Source: CBDCVO01 sp965223085 (GTDB lineage Bacteria; Pseudomonadota; Gammaproteobacteria; Ga0077536). Taken from it: a DNA stretch of 64,000 nt. Location: contig OZ244981.1 in the NCBI GenBank assembly GCA_965223085.1, positions 2,976,001-3,040,000 of the forward strand, in the 5' to 3' direction. The notes under the pieces were generated by a model. The model was not told the DNA's origin, ran no database searches, and was given only the letters and a program-made list of their open reading frames with translations. Shown here one piece after another: positions 24,896-32,286 of the stretch. Both the position numbers and the translations under genes were made by a program. The first letter of the stretch is position 1. Every line of letters begins with the position of its first letter.

Positions 24896-25720
24896 ATGAG
24901 TTCTAAGCAGCAAGCACTTATTTTCATCCTCGTCTGCCTGTGCCTGAATCTCGCCGGGTTGCAAGCAGCGACGGCCGAGCAATCGCCGGTCGATGTATGG
25001 GAAACCTTTCTCAAACCGAAATATTTCCCCGATCAAGAACTGCTAGAAGATGCGGCGGTAATTGAACTAAAAACCCCGTACCGCGCCGAAGATGCGGCCG
25101 TCACGCCAGTGAGCATTAGCGCGAAATTGCCGCAAACGGAATCGAGCTACATTCGTGAAATCTACGTTTTCGTGGATGAAAATCCTGAGCCCTTAGTGGG
25201 CCGTTTTCACATGACGCCTGCGATGGGGCGCGCTGATCTCGCGATGCGGATCCGGATCGATAAATACACGAATGTACGAGCGATCGCGGTCATGAATTCA
25301 GGGGAGCATTACATGGTTACGAATTTTGTCAAAGCCCAGGGCGGCTGTTCGGCACCTTTGGGATCCGATTTCGCGCGCGCTCTCGAGAACATGGGCAAGA
25401 TGAGATTCAGGACGCTGGGTGATCTCAATGACGACGATACGGTGGTGGCCCAGATTATGTTCAGTCACCCAAATGTAACTGGCATGCAGAAGGATCAACG
25501 TACTCAATTGATCCGCCCGGCCCACTTTGTCAAAAGCGTTAAAGTTTCGTTTAACGGCGAACATATCATGACCGCCGAGACCGGAATTTCGGTCAGCGAA
25601 GACCCGAGCTTTCGGTTCTTTTTTAAACCCGCGGAAGGGGGAGAGATGACCGCCGAAGTAGTCGACTCGAAAGGCATGGCTTGGACTCATCGGTTCAATG
25701 TTGAACCGACGTCAAGCTAG
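24896..25720 (+). CDS. Fused SoxYZ-like carrier protein (quinoprotein-dehydrogenase-associated type)
   Basis: A 274-residue exported protein. The signal peptide has the core ALIFILVCLCLNLAGL, with cleavage around ATA. Residues 30-165 resemble SoxY, ending in KAQGGCSAPL with Cys151 where SoxY carries its substrate cysteine (usually in GGCGG). Residues 170-274 resemble SoxZ. In methylotrophs, fused proteins of this type accompany PQQ-dependent alcohol dehydrogenases rather than sulfur-oxidation genes, and no other sox gene is here. The ATG at 24896 is chosen for the signal peptide over the in-frame TTG at 24839. Role inferred from family and from the nearby Mtd gene. Confidence 0.75.
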   Translation: MSSKQQALIFILVCLCLNLAGLQAATAEQSPVDVWETFLKPKYFPDQELLEDAAVIELKTPYRAEDAAVTPVSISAKLPQTESSYIREIYVFVDENPEPLVGRFHMTPAMGRADLAMRIRIDKYTNVRAIAVMNSGEHYMVTNFVKAQGGCSAPLGSDFARALENMGKMRFRTLGDLNDDDTVVAQIMFSHPNVTGMQKDQRTQLIRPAHFVKSVKVSFNGEHIMTAETGISVSEDPSFRFFFKPAEGGEMTAEVVDSKGMAWTHRFNVEPTSS

Positions 25721-25778
25721 CCCGTAGCGGTCGACCACACCCTCGCGTGCACTCGGGGTCGGGCCACCGGACGCGGTG

Positions 25779-26645
25779 CTACAGCGGTTTCGCCATAAGC
25801 TGTGTTTTGCTGCGCAGTGCTCCGTCCGTGGCGTGCGGTGTCCGATAGACGCTGTCGCGGCTTTTTTCTAGCTCACGGGCGTCATCGGCCAGGCTTGCCG
25901 CGGCGCGCAGCATTTCGTGGCCTGCGGCCGCAAGCGGTATGTATCTTGACGCATCTTGTTCGACAAAACAGGCCTTGGCGGTAAGCGTCGCGACGGTTTC
26001 AGCGATCGTAAACGCGGCTATTGCTTTAGCTTGCGCATAAGGGTTGCTGAAGTTAGCTGCCGCGAGCGCCTGTTCGGCCTTCACCACAAGCCGCGGGTAG
26101 TGTTCCGTTGACCCTCTACGTAACTCGTCTATGAGCGCATCGAGTTCCGTTTGGAGCAGCCGCACGACCCCGGTGGTCGATAAGACTTTTATCACGTCGG
26201 CATTAAACAAGGCCATTTCGGTCGGGTCTAAAAATTCGCGCCTTGCTCCGATCATCGGATCGCAGGTCACGACAAAAAATCCTTGTCCGTCTGGGCAATT
26301 CATTACTTGCTTGCCGGCGTCATTCTTTTTGAAAAACGCTTTTTTAGACGGCCCGTCCGAGATCGTGATTACCGGGATCGGGGCGGCGGCGAGCGCGGCG
26401 CGCGCGGCTTTGGGCCCCGGCAGCGCCGCGTTGGGAGAGACTAACAACATGAGATCCGGTCGCGATTCGAGCGCGAGCGCTACGGCCTTGGCACAAGCCG
26501 CATCGTCGAGTTTTGCGCCACTTGTGAACGCGAACACCTCGAGGTCTTCACGATCGGCGCGTTCATCCAACAGCAGGTCAAGCAGCGGGGCGGCGCCGAT
26601 GCAGCCGAGCTTTAGGACTCCCAAACGAAAAACTGATCCAGTCAT
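25779..26645 (-). CDS. mtd: F420-dependent methylenetetrahydromethanopterin dehydrogenase (archaeal type)
   Basis: A 288-residue protein that reads like methanogen Mtd over its whole length. It has GVLKLGCIGAAPLLDLLLDE at residues 9-28, SPNAALPGPKAAR, DPMIGARREFLDP at 129-141, MALFNADVIKVL at 144-155, NFSNPYAQAKA, and the end EKSRDSVYRTPHATDG. Mtd reversibly oxidises methylene-tetrahydromethanopterin with coenzyme F420. Bacterial methylotrophs normally use the unrelated NAD(P)-dependent MtdB at this step, so this is unusual in a proteobacterium. The gene lies 41 bases after a glycosyltransferase gene and converges on the SoxYZ-like carrier. GGAG lies about 11 bases before the ATG. Base composition resembles its neighbours. 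Confidence 0.88.
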   Translation of the reverse strand: MTGSVFRLGVLKLGCIGAAPLLDLLLDERADREDLEVFAFTSGAKLDDAACAKAVALALESRPDLMLLVSPNAALPGPKAARAALAAAPIPVITISDGPSKKAFFKKNDAGKQVMNCPDGQGFFVVTCDPMIGARREFLDPTEMALFNADVIKVLSTTGVVRLLQTELDALIDELRRGSTEHYPRLVVKAEQALAAANFSNPYAQAKAIAAFTIAETVATLTAKACFVEQDASRYIPLAAAGHEMLRAAASLADDARELEKSRDSVYRTPHATDGALRSKTQLMAKPL

Positions 26646-26686
26646 TAAGTTTATGCTCCAAATTGTGGGCCGTCGAAAACGACATT

Positions 26687-27934
26687 CTAAGCGCGATCGT
26701 GCTGTGCTAATAGACGGTGATCGGTTGCGGGCCTCTTAGTGACAATGCCATTGGTCCGAGGAACGGGCAGCGAGCGCCGCAATAGGGTTGTGTAGCGGGT
26801 GCTGTCATGGGTGCCGAAACGCGCGGCGAGACACGCCTCAATGGTTTCCTTGGGCTGGTGCGCAAGCGCCAGATGAACGAAACGCAGGGTTTTTAACGCG
26901 TCAAACCATTGATGTAGTGCTAGGGTAAGCGCGCCGCCGGCGCGGTGCTGTTGTCTTGCAGGGTGAAAAAAGTCAAAAAATCCAAGCGCAGAGAGGATCT
27001 TGTTGGCGCGAGGAAGATCGGGCCAGGGCTTGCCTTCGGCGTGATCGATCGCGACGACGACGTGCTTTAATAATTCGAATATTCGCCAGGGATAGCTGAG
27101 CATGGGGTCGCCGACGCTGAGCGCCGCAAGACGCGGACCGGTGCCGAATGGGACGCGCGCACTGGGTCTGGCAAGCAGCTCGATGACCGGTGTGGCCACG
27201 CTATGTATCGGGCCGACTTTGGCTAATTTTGCGAGCAAATGAAAATCTTCACCGGCGTTGCGCTTCGCTACGCCCCGCACTTGCGCATAACACAGTGAAT
27301 CGACTGCTATGGTGCTGCCTAGCGTGAAATACGCGTAAGGTGAACCGGCCCAATGCAAGCCGCTCACATAATAAGCGAGATGCCAGTCGTATCGTCGCGC
27401 TGCTATTCGTAACGTGTTATCCGAGCTGCGGTGGCAAAACGGCATTACGATCGCGGCGCCGGCGGCGTGCCGTTGCGAAAAATAGGTGCCGGGCAGTTGT
27501 GCGTCGGCGTCGGTGGTGAAAATCCATGGCGAACGTACCTTGCCGCGGGCAATAAGTGCGCAGGCGATGTCGGCGCCAATTTTGCGCGCCAAACCCACAC
27601 CCTGGCGATACGGGATCTCCCGGTCTGCCGTGCAGCGATCGACGATCAAGTAGTCGATGCCGTGTGGTTTCGCGTTATATGGTGCCGTGGTGCGCAAGAG
27701 GTCTTGATACAGTCGCTGGGTACGCCGCCGTGCGGCCGTCGGTGCGTTGCTCGGTACGTTGACGACGACGATGACGAGCACGCGATGGTGAAGATGCTGT
27801 GCGCATACGCGCTCGACCGCCGCGCTCGTCTCGTCGAAGCACGGGACGACCAAAACGTCGTCGTAGTCTCGATGAATCTCGTGCGCGAGCGCGATTTCTG
27901 GTTCTGCGTAGCGCCTCAGATATTGAGTAATCAG
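26687..27934 (-). CDS. Family 2-type glycosyltransferase, probably with a non-standard start
   Basis: About 415 residues. A GT2-like domain starts at the VLVVPCFDET strand; a nucleotide-sugar and metal site follows in FTTDADAQLP, then SGLHWAGSPYAYFTLGS and a helical C-terminal region. The acceptor is unknown. The first ATG/GTG/TTG in frame is the TTG at 27853, which would start inside the first beta strand. The frame is open upstream with convincing protein sequence (YLRRYAEPEIALAHEIH). CTG at 27934 overlaps the miaE stop as CTGA, with AAGAG about 10 bases upstream, and is proposed as the start. No membrane segment is seen. Confidence 0.7.
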   Translation of the reverse strand: MITQYLRRYAEPEIALAHEIHRDYDDVLVVPCFDETSAAVERVCAQHLHHRVLVIVVVNVPSNAPTAARRRTQRLYQDLLRTTAPYNAKPHGIDYLIVDRCTADREIPYRQGVGLARKIGADIACALIARGKVRSPWIFTTDADAQLPGTYFSQRHAAGAAIVMPFCHRSSDNTLRIAARRYDWHLAYYVSGLHWAGSPYAYFTLGSTIAVDSLCYAQVRGVAKRNAGEDFHLLAKLAKVGPIHSVATPVIELLARPSARVPFGTGPRLAALSVGDPMLSYPWRIFELLKHVVVAIDHAEGKPWPDLPRANKILSALGFFDFFHPARQQHRAGGALTLALHQWFDALKTLRFVHLALAHQPKETIEACLAARFGTHDSTRYTTLLRRSLPVPRTNGIVTKRPATDHRLLAQHDRA

Positions 27935-28524
27935 TGCAATGCCGCTCTTAGAGGCATGCCACGAATCACGTCGCTCTCAGCGGCGATTAGTTCGTCGAGA
28001 CGGCGAGCGACTTGGGTGGTACCTCCGGCCGTGTGTGTCAGGGCTAGCTCGTAGAATATTCGCCAATGTCGCTCCTCACTCGCTGCGATAGTCGTATAGA
28101 AACGTTTCTCCGCACTTTGCGGTAAGGCGCGGGCTAATAATGCAAAGCGCTCGTGGCCACGAGCCTCAATAACCGCGGCAACAAGCAGTCGGTCAAGTAA
28201 ATAGTTTTCTGATCCGCGCCGAATGCAATTGTTCATGTCCTGCACGTAGGCATCCTTGGTGTCAGGTGTAGGGCTTAGATCGCGGGCTAATATGAGACGA
28301 ACCACCTCACGATAATGCATGAGTTCTTCTACCGCCAAATCGACCATGGCGGACACCAGTTGCGGGCGGTCGGGATAGTGTGCGGCAATGTGCAGCGCCA
28401 TGCCCGAGGCTTTCTTTTCGCACGAGGCGTGATCGCCCAAGAAAGCGTCGAAGTTTTGCATGACGTGATCTACCCAGGCGCGCGGCGACGCTAGTAGCGG
28501 TAATGTGTCCAGTGGATTGGGCAT
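27931..28524 (-). CDS. miaE: tRNA-(ms2io6A37) hydroxylase
   Basis: A 197-residue diiron hydroxylase that hydroxylates the isopentenyl group of ms2i6A37 in tRNA. The iron ligands sit in three helices: HASCEKKASGMA, ELMHYREV, EARGHERFALLA and EERHWRIFYELA. Length fits the Salmonella/pseudomonad family. Its stop overlaps the likely CTG start of the glycosyltransferase gene. It is 7 bases downstream of the tRNA-Gln gene on the same strand. Confidence 0.92.
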   Translation of the reverse strand: MPNPLDTLPLLASPRAWVDHVMQNFDAFLGDHASCEKKASGMALHIAAHYPDRPQLVSAMVDLAVEELMHYREVVRLILARDLSPTPDTKDAYVQDMNNCIRRGSENYLLDRLLVAAVIEARGHERFALLARALPQSAEKRFYTTIAASEERHWRIFYELALTHTAGGTTQVARRLDELIAAESDVIRGMPLRAALH

Positions 28525-28531
28525 GCGAGTA

Positions 28532-28605
28532 TGGCTGGGGGCAGAGGATTCGAACCTCTACCGGCGGAGTCAGAGTCCGCTGTCCTACCGTTAGACGAGC
28601 CCCCA
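28532..28605 (-). tRNA. tRNA-Gln (anticodon CTG)
   Basis: On the minus strand a 74-base cloverleaf can be drawn: acceptor TGGGGGC/GCCCCCA, D arm around GTCTAACGGTAGGAC, anticodon stem GCGGA/TCCGC with loop CTCTGAC (anticodon CTG), and T arm AGAGG/CCTCT with loop TTCGAAT. The discriminator is G and the CCA end is encoded. All stems pair fully. It lies just upstream of miaE. Confidence 0.96.
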
Positions 28606-28690
28606 TGAGCAAGGTACCTAGTCAGCATAGCGTATCTTGGTAACTAGCTCTATGCGCTCATTGGTGCGCTCCACGACCGCCCGAGTGCGA

Positions 28691-28702
28691 TATCCGGACT
28701 AG
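28691..28702 (-). repeat. REP-like repeat, copy B
   Basis: On the minus strand CTAGTCCGGATA followed by TCGCAC. The TAG inside the core is the stop codon of the four-helix-bundle gene (28699-28701). The octamer ACTAGCTC overlapping it (28698-28705) also occurs at 28643-28650. Confidence 0.5.
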
Positions 28703-29040
28703 CTCGTGGGGTTGCGTAACGCAACGATCATCTCAGCCACGTCGCGCGCATCGGTCGCAAGTCGATAGCTGAACTCGCGTTCGAGAAGCCCACACTCACA
28801 CGCTAGGTAGAGTTGGGTTTGCAGTACCGCCAAAGCTTCCGCGCAGTGCCGCAAACGCTCCTCGCGTTTAACGTCAGAATCAGTCGACAGACCTGCGGCC
28901 ACCGTTTCGGGGATCGTCAGCGCATTGGCGATGACGCGTGATGCAAACTGCGCATCGTCGCATTCATGTATTGATTTGTAGATCGCGATCGCCACGTCAC
29001 AGCTGCGGCACCACGTGCGCGTATGTAAAATTGGGGTCAT
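28699..29040 (-). CDS. Four-helix-bundle protein (23S rRNA intervening-sequence protein family)
   Basis: A 113-residue helical protein. The middle, RVIANALTIPETVAAGLS followed by a helix ending LQTQLYLACECGLLE, resembles the S23/IVP four-helix family, where the pattern SIPxNIAEG...LxELxTQL is typical. Family function is unclear; some members are encoded in rRNA intervening sequences, others stand alone. A WCRSCD pair near the N-terminus is unusual and could bind metal. A perfect AAGGAGGTG ribosome-binding site precedes the ATG. It lies downstream of rplM-rpsI, and its TAG stop belongs to a REP-like repeat. Confidence 0.6.
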   Translation of the reverse strand: MTPILHTRTWCRSCDVAIAIYKSIHECDDAQFASRVIANALTIPETVAAGLSTDSDVKREERLRHCAEALAVLQTQLYLACECGLLEREFSYRLATDARDVAEMIVALRNPTS

Positions 29041-29085
29041 TGGAACACCTCCTTGTGTCGCGGGCGCCGTCCTATGGCACCCCTT

Positions 29086-29105
29086 GCCTGCTACTAACCG
29101 CAGGC
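29086..29105 (-). other. Hairpin directly after rpsI
   Basis: GCCTGC (29086-29091) and GCAGGC (29100-29105) form a 6-base-pair stem with an 8-base loop immediately after the rpsI stop. No T-run follows on either strand, so it is more likely an mRNA 3'-end stabiliser or attenuating structure than an intrinsic terminator. Confidence 0.4.
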
Positions 29106-29498
29106 TTAGCGTTTGCTGTACTGAGGACGCTTACGTGCTTTGTGCAAGCCGATTTTCTTGCGTTCTACTTCGCGTGCGTCCCGGGTGACAAAACCCGCGG
29201 CACGTAGCGGCGCGCGCAATGTTTCATCGTGTTCGATTAGCGCGCGGGTAATGCCGAGGCGCAGTGCCCCCGCTTGCCCAGTCGTGCCGCCCCCTTTCAC
29301 GTTGCACTGAAAATCGAAGGTCTCGATCATATCGACAGCGTGCAAAGGTTGGCGCACGACCATGCGCGCCGTTTCGCGCCCGAAATATTCGTCCAAGGGT
29401 CGACCGTTAATAATAATATTGCCACCGCCGCGCTTTAAAAATACCCGTGCGGCTGAGCTTTTCCGCCGTCCGGTAGTGCAAATTGAATTGTGCGCCAT
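29106..29498 (-). CDS. rpsI: 30S ribosomal protein S9
   Basis: A 130-residue S9: TGRRKSSAARVFLK near the start, IIINGRPLDEYF, VKGGGTTGQAGALRLGITRA and the conserved basic end KARKRPQYSKR that reaches the P-site tRNA. It follows rplM by 16 bases in the universal rplM-rpsI operon. Confidence 0.98.
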   Translation of the reverse strand: MAHNSICTTGRRKSSAARVFLKRGGGNIIINGRPLDEYFGRETARMVVRQPLHAVDMIETFDFQCNVKGGGTTGQAGALRLGITRALIEHDETLRAPLRAAGFVTRDAREVERKKIGLHKARKRPQYSKR

Positions 29499-29514
29499 GA
29501 GCTCGTAATCCTAA

Positions 29515-29943
29515 TCAAAGTTCGAGTGGTTGAGGTTGCTGCGCCGCATGTTCATGTTCCTGCCCAGCATACACGCGCAGCTTACGGAACATTTCGCGCC
29601 CTAGCGGGCCCTTAGGCAGCATACCTTTTACAGCATGTTCGATGGCTGCGGTCGGCGACTTATCCATCAGCTTGGCATAACTTGTAAGCTTCAAGCCTCC
29701 CGGATAGCCCGAATGTCGATAATACATCTTACCGTTCGCTTTATTACCGGTGAGGCGAATTTTCGCCGCGTTCACTACGATAATATAATCACCCGTGTCC
29801 ATATGGGGTGTATATTCGGGTTTGTGTTTGCCGCGCAGGCGATGCGCGAGTGCACTCGCCAGGCGTCCTAAAACTCTATCGCTGGCGTCGACCACATACC
29901 AATCGCGTTTGATCGTGGCAGGCGTGGCGGTTGTTGTTTTCAT
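29515..29943 (-). CDS. rplM: 50S ribosomal protein L13
   Basis: A 142-residue L13: RDWYVVDASDRVLGRLAS, LRGKHKPEYTPHMDTGD, YYRHSGYPGGLK and AVKGMLPKGPLGREM are the family signatures. It is the first gene of the rplM-rpsI operon and has a strong promoter upstream (29973-30001). In E. coli L13 represses its own operon translation; I cannot see a defined operator here. Confidence 0.98.
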   Translation of the reverse strand: MKTTTATPATIKRDWYVVDASDRVLGRLASALAHRLRGKHKPEYTPHMDTGDYIIVVNAAKIRLTGNKANGKMYYRHSGYPGGLKLTSYAKLMDKSPTAAIEHAVKGMLPKGPLGREMFRKLRVYAGQEHEHAAQQPQPLEL

Positions 29944-29972
29944 GGGTGTTTGGGTGGCGCGAAAGCTGCATA

Positions 29973-30001
29973 ATGATAAGGATCGCGGCCCTGACTGTCA
30001 A
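29973..30001 (-). promoter_or_regulatory. Sigma70 promoter of rplM-rpsI
   Basis: Reading the minus strand, a consensus -35 TTGACA (29996-30001) is followed after exactly 17 bases by TATCAT (29973-29978), five of six to TATAAT. It points at rplM, whose start is about 30 bases downstream of the -10. Confidence 0.7.
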
Positions 30002-30064
30002 TGCAGGCGTTAGCTATGCGGTTGTTTTAGCGCTGGATTTATACTCGGTAGAAAGGTACGCAAT

Positions 30065-30706
30065 ATGACTCGACAGCAGCGGCGAATCGATCAGGTGATT
30101 TGTAGTTTTGACGGCATACTACGCCATTTCGCTGGGCTACAGCGCGTGCCTCGCAATCCGTCGCCGGGTGCACGGCTGGTCGATGTGCCCCTAGCACCCA
30201 AGGCGCAGCGTCGCTCGGCAGCGTTGATGAGAGTCAATCATGCCGGTGAAGTTGCCGCCCAAGCGCTTTATTTGGGCCAAGCACTAACGGCTCGCGATGC
30301 CGCCCTATGGCAGCATTTGATGGATGCCGCGGCCGCGGAGACAGATCATCTGCTCTGGTGTGCAGAACGCTTAGCGGAGCTTCGCACGCATCGTAGTCGG
30401 CTCGGCCCCTTATGGTTTGGCGGTGCGTTCCTTATCGGCACGACTTCGGGCATGGCCGGGGATCGCTGGAGTTTAGGGTTTCTAGAAGAGACCGAACAGC
30501 AAGTGGTTGCGCACCTCGATCGGCATTTGGCCCGGTTGCCGAATGAGGACAAAAAAAGCCGCGCAATCATCGCTCAAATGAAACGCGACGAAGCGGGACA
30601 CGCTTCACAGGCGCGTCGCCGCGGCGCGCGCTCGTTGCCACGCGGCGTTGCCGCCCTGATGTCGGCGCAAGCGAAGGTGATGACGACGCTGGCTAGATGT
30701 ATCTAA
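30065..30706 (+). CDS. coq7: 3-demethoxyubiquinol 3-hydroxylase (Coq7)
   Basis: A 213-residue diiron hydroxylase for the penultimate ubiquinone step (C6 hydroxylation). Metal motifs are RVNHAGEVAAQALYLGQ, ETDHLLWCAERL, EETEQQVVAHLDRH and MKRDEAGHA. Presence of Coq7 rather than UbiF is typical of many non-enteric gammaproteobacteria. It diverges from rplM. A TATACT -10-like hexamer lies at 30040-30045 without a good -35. Confidence 0.93.
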   Translation: MTRQQRRIDQVICSFDGILRHFAGLQRVPRNPSPGARLVDVPLAPKAQRRSAALMRVNHAGEVAAQALYLGQALTARDAALWQHLMDAAAAETDHLLWCAERLAELRTHRSRLGPLWFGGAFLIGTTSGMAGDRWSLGFLEETEQQVVAHLDRHLARLPNEDKKSRAIIAQMKRDEAGHASQARRRGARSLPRGVAALMSAQAKVMTTLARCI

Positions 30707-30715
30707 TATCCGGGC
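30704..30715 (-). repeat. REP-like repeat, copy F
   Basis: On the minus strand AGCCCGGATATTA; on the plus strand the coq7 stop TAA runs straight into TATCCGGGCT. This is the least complete match of the family, sharing CCCGGATAT only, but like the others it touches a stop codon. Confidence 0.35.
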
Positions 30716-30718
30716 TGG

Positions 30719-30750
30719 CAGTTTGTCGGACCCCTAAGTCCAACAGACTG
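30719..30750 (+). terminator. Possible terminator hairpin of coq7
   Basis: Arms CAGTTTGTCGGAC (30719-30731) and GTCCAACAGACTG (30738-30750) pair over 13 positions with two mismatches that would be G-U in RNA. A run of six T (30759-30764) comes 8 bases after the stem, which is rather far for an efficient intrinsic terminator. Confidence 0.4.
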
Positions 30751-30753
30751 CTA

Positions 30754-30781
30754 GAAACTTTTTTGAACTACTGGTATCTAA
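30754..30781 (+). promoter_or_regulatory. Sigma-E-like promoter of the DegP/DegQ gene
   Basis: GAAACTT (30754-30760) is six of seven to the sigma-E -35 GGAACTT, and TCTAA (30777-30781) resembles its -10, with a 16-base spacer. The protease start is 31 bases downstream of it. Envelope-stress control of DegP-type proteases by sigma-E is well known. The match is good but not perfect. Confidence 0.5.
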
Positions 30782-30812
30782 TCGGCATTCTTAACTTAGA
30801 AGTGGACACGAC

Positions 30813-32198
30813 ATGCAATCTCTGTTGACCGCATCACGTCGCGGCGCCTGGCTCCTCGCTGCGTTGACGATTTTTTCTAGCACTATCGCGACTGCTGCGC
30901 TCCCCCAACACGTTGGTAGCACCCCGGTGCCGAGTTTGGCGCCGATGGTAGAAAAAACGACGCCTGCGGTGGTGAATATCGCGACCGAGGGGCGGGTACA
31001 ATTGCGCACGAATCCGCTCTACAACGATCCGTTTTTCAGACGGTTTTTTAATTTGCCTGATGCACCGCGCGAACGGCGTACCCAGGGCTTGGGTTCCGGT
31101 GTGATCGTCGATGCGAAGCGCGGCTTGGTGTTGACGAATAATCACGTTATCGCCGATGCTCAAGAGATCACCGTTAAACTCACCGACGGTCGTAACTTAG
31201 CCGCGGAAGTCGTGGGCACTGATCCGGAAACCGATATCGCGGTTCTAAAAATCGAAGCCACAAATCTCACCGCGATCCCTTTAGCGGACTCCGAGCGTCT
31301 ACGCGTTGGCGATTTCGTCGTTGCTATCGGCAATCCGTTTGGCATTGGCCAAACCGTGACTTCTGGGATCGTTAGTGGCCTCGCGCGCAGCGGCTTAGGC
31401 ATAACTGGCTACGAAGATTTGATTCAAACGGATGCGTCGATCAACCCCGGTAATTCCGGTGGTGCTTTGGTTAACCTGAACGGTGAGTTGGTCGGTATCA
31501 ATACGGCGATCTATTCACAAAGCGGAGGCAATATCGGGATCGGCTTTGCAATCCCGATCAACATGGCGAGCCAAGTCATGGAGCAACTCGTCGAGTATGG
31601 TGACGTCAGCCGTGGTTTTCTGGGTGCACAACTGCAAGACTTGACCCCGGACTTGGCGGCCGCGTTTGGCCTGGACGATCACGCTGGGGCTGTGCTCGTG
31701 GAGATCGTCGAGGGTTCCCCGGCAGAAGCAGCCGGTTTGCAGGCTGGCGACGTTGTCACCGCGCTGAATGATAAACCCGTGCGTAACGCTGCCGATCTGC
31801 GTAATCGCGTGGGTTTGATGCGTGTCGGCGAAAAAGTTTCTTTACGTGTGTTGCGCGATGGCAAGGACAAGATGGTAGCCGCTAAAGTCGGTAAGCGTGA
31901 GCTCGCCCAGAACACGCCTCAGGTCGGCAACAATAAGCGGCTCTCGGGCGCTACTTTTGGCGATATTCCGCGAGAATCGCCGTTGTTTGGGCGTATCGAC
32001 GGCGTCGTGGTTTTTGAGGTGACCCCGGGCACTCCGGTGTGGGAAGCCGGCATTCGTCAAGGAGACATCATCACCTCAGTCAATCGCACATCGGTTAAGA
32101 ACTTGCGCCAATTCCTCGACATTGTGGTGAAGATAGAGGGCAGCTTACTATTTGGCGTGCAGCGTGGGAATCAAGCCGCTTTTGTGGTAATAAAATAA
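30813..32198 (+). CDS. degQ: Periplasmic serine endoprotease DegP/DegQ (HtrA)
   Basis: A 461-residue HtrA protease/chaperone with a signal peptide (core WLLAALTIFSSTIATAA). The trypsin-like domain has His111 (TNNHVI), Asp141 (ETDIAVL) and Ser215 (GNSGGALVN). Two PDZ domains follow, starting about residues 270 and 380. It degrades or refolds damaged envelope proteins. Length and two PDZ domains fit DegP or DegQ; the symbol is the nearer guess given the short loop LA region. Confidence 0.93.
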   Translation: MQSLLTASRRGAWLLAALTIFSSTIATAALPQHVGSTPVPSLAPMVEKTTPAVVNIATEGRVQLRTNPLYNDPFFRRFFNLPDAPRERRTQGLGSGVIVDAKRGLVLTNNHVIADAQEITVKLTDGRNLAAEVVGTDPETDIAVLKIEATNLTAIPLADSERLRVGDFVVAIGNPFGIGQTVTSGIVSGLARSGLGITGYEDLIQTDASINPGNSGGALVNLNGELVGINTAIYSQSGGNIGIGFAIPINMASQVMEQLVEYGDVSRGFLGAQLQDLTPDLAAAFGLDDHAGAVLVEIVEGSPAEAAGLQAGDVVTALNDKPVRNAADLRNRVGLMRVGEKVSLRVLRDGKDKMVAAKVGKRELAQNTPQVGNNKRLSGATFGDIPRESPLFGRIDGVVVFEVTPGTPVWEAGIRQGDIITSVNRTSVKNLRQFLDIVVKIEGSLLFGVQRGNQAAFVVIK

Positions 32199-32286
32199 AC
32201 GCGGACTCGCTCGATAAGCGTGCCTAAGGCGTGACGGTAACTGTCAATCGTTCTCGCAACGTTTCGCAACACCGTAGCGCGGCCGA

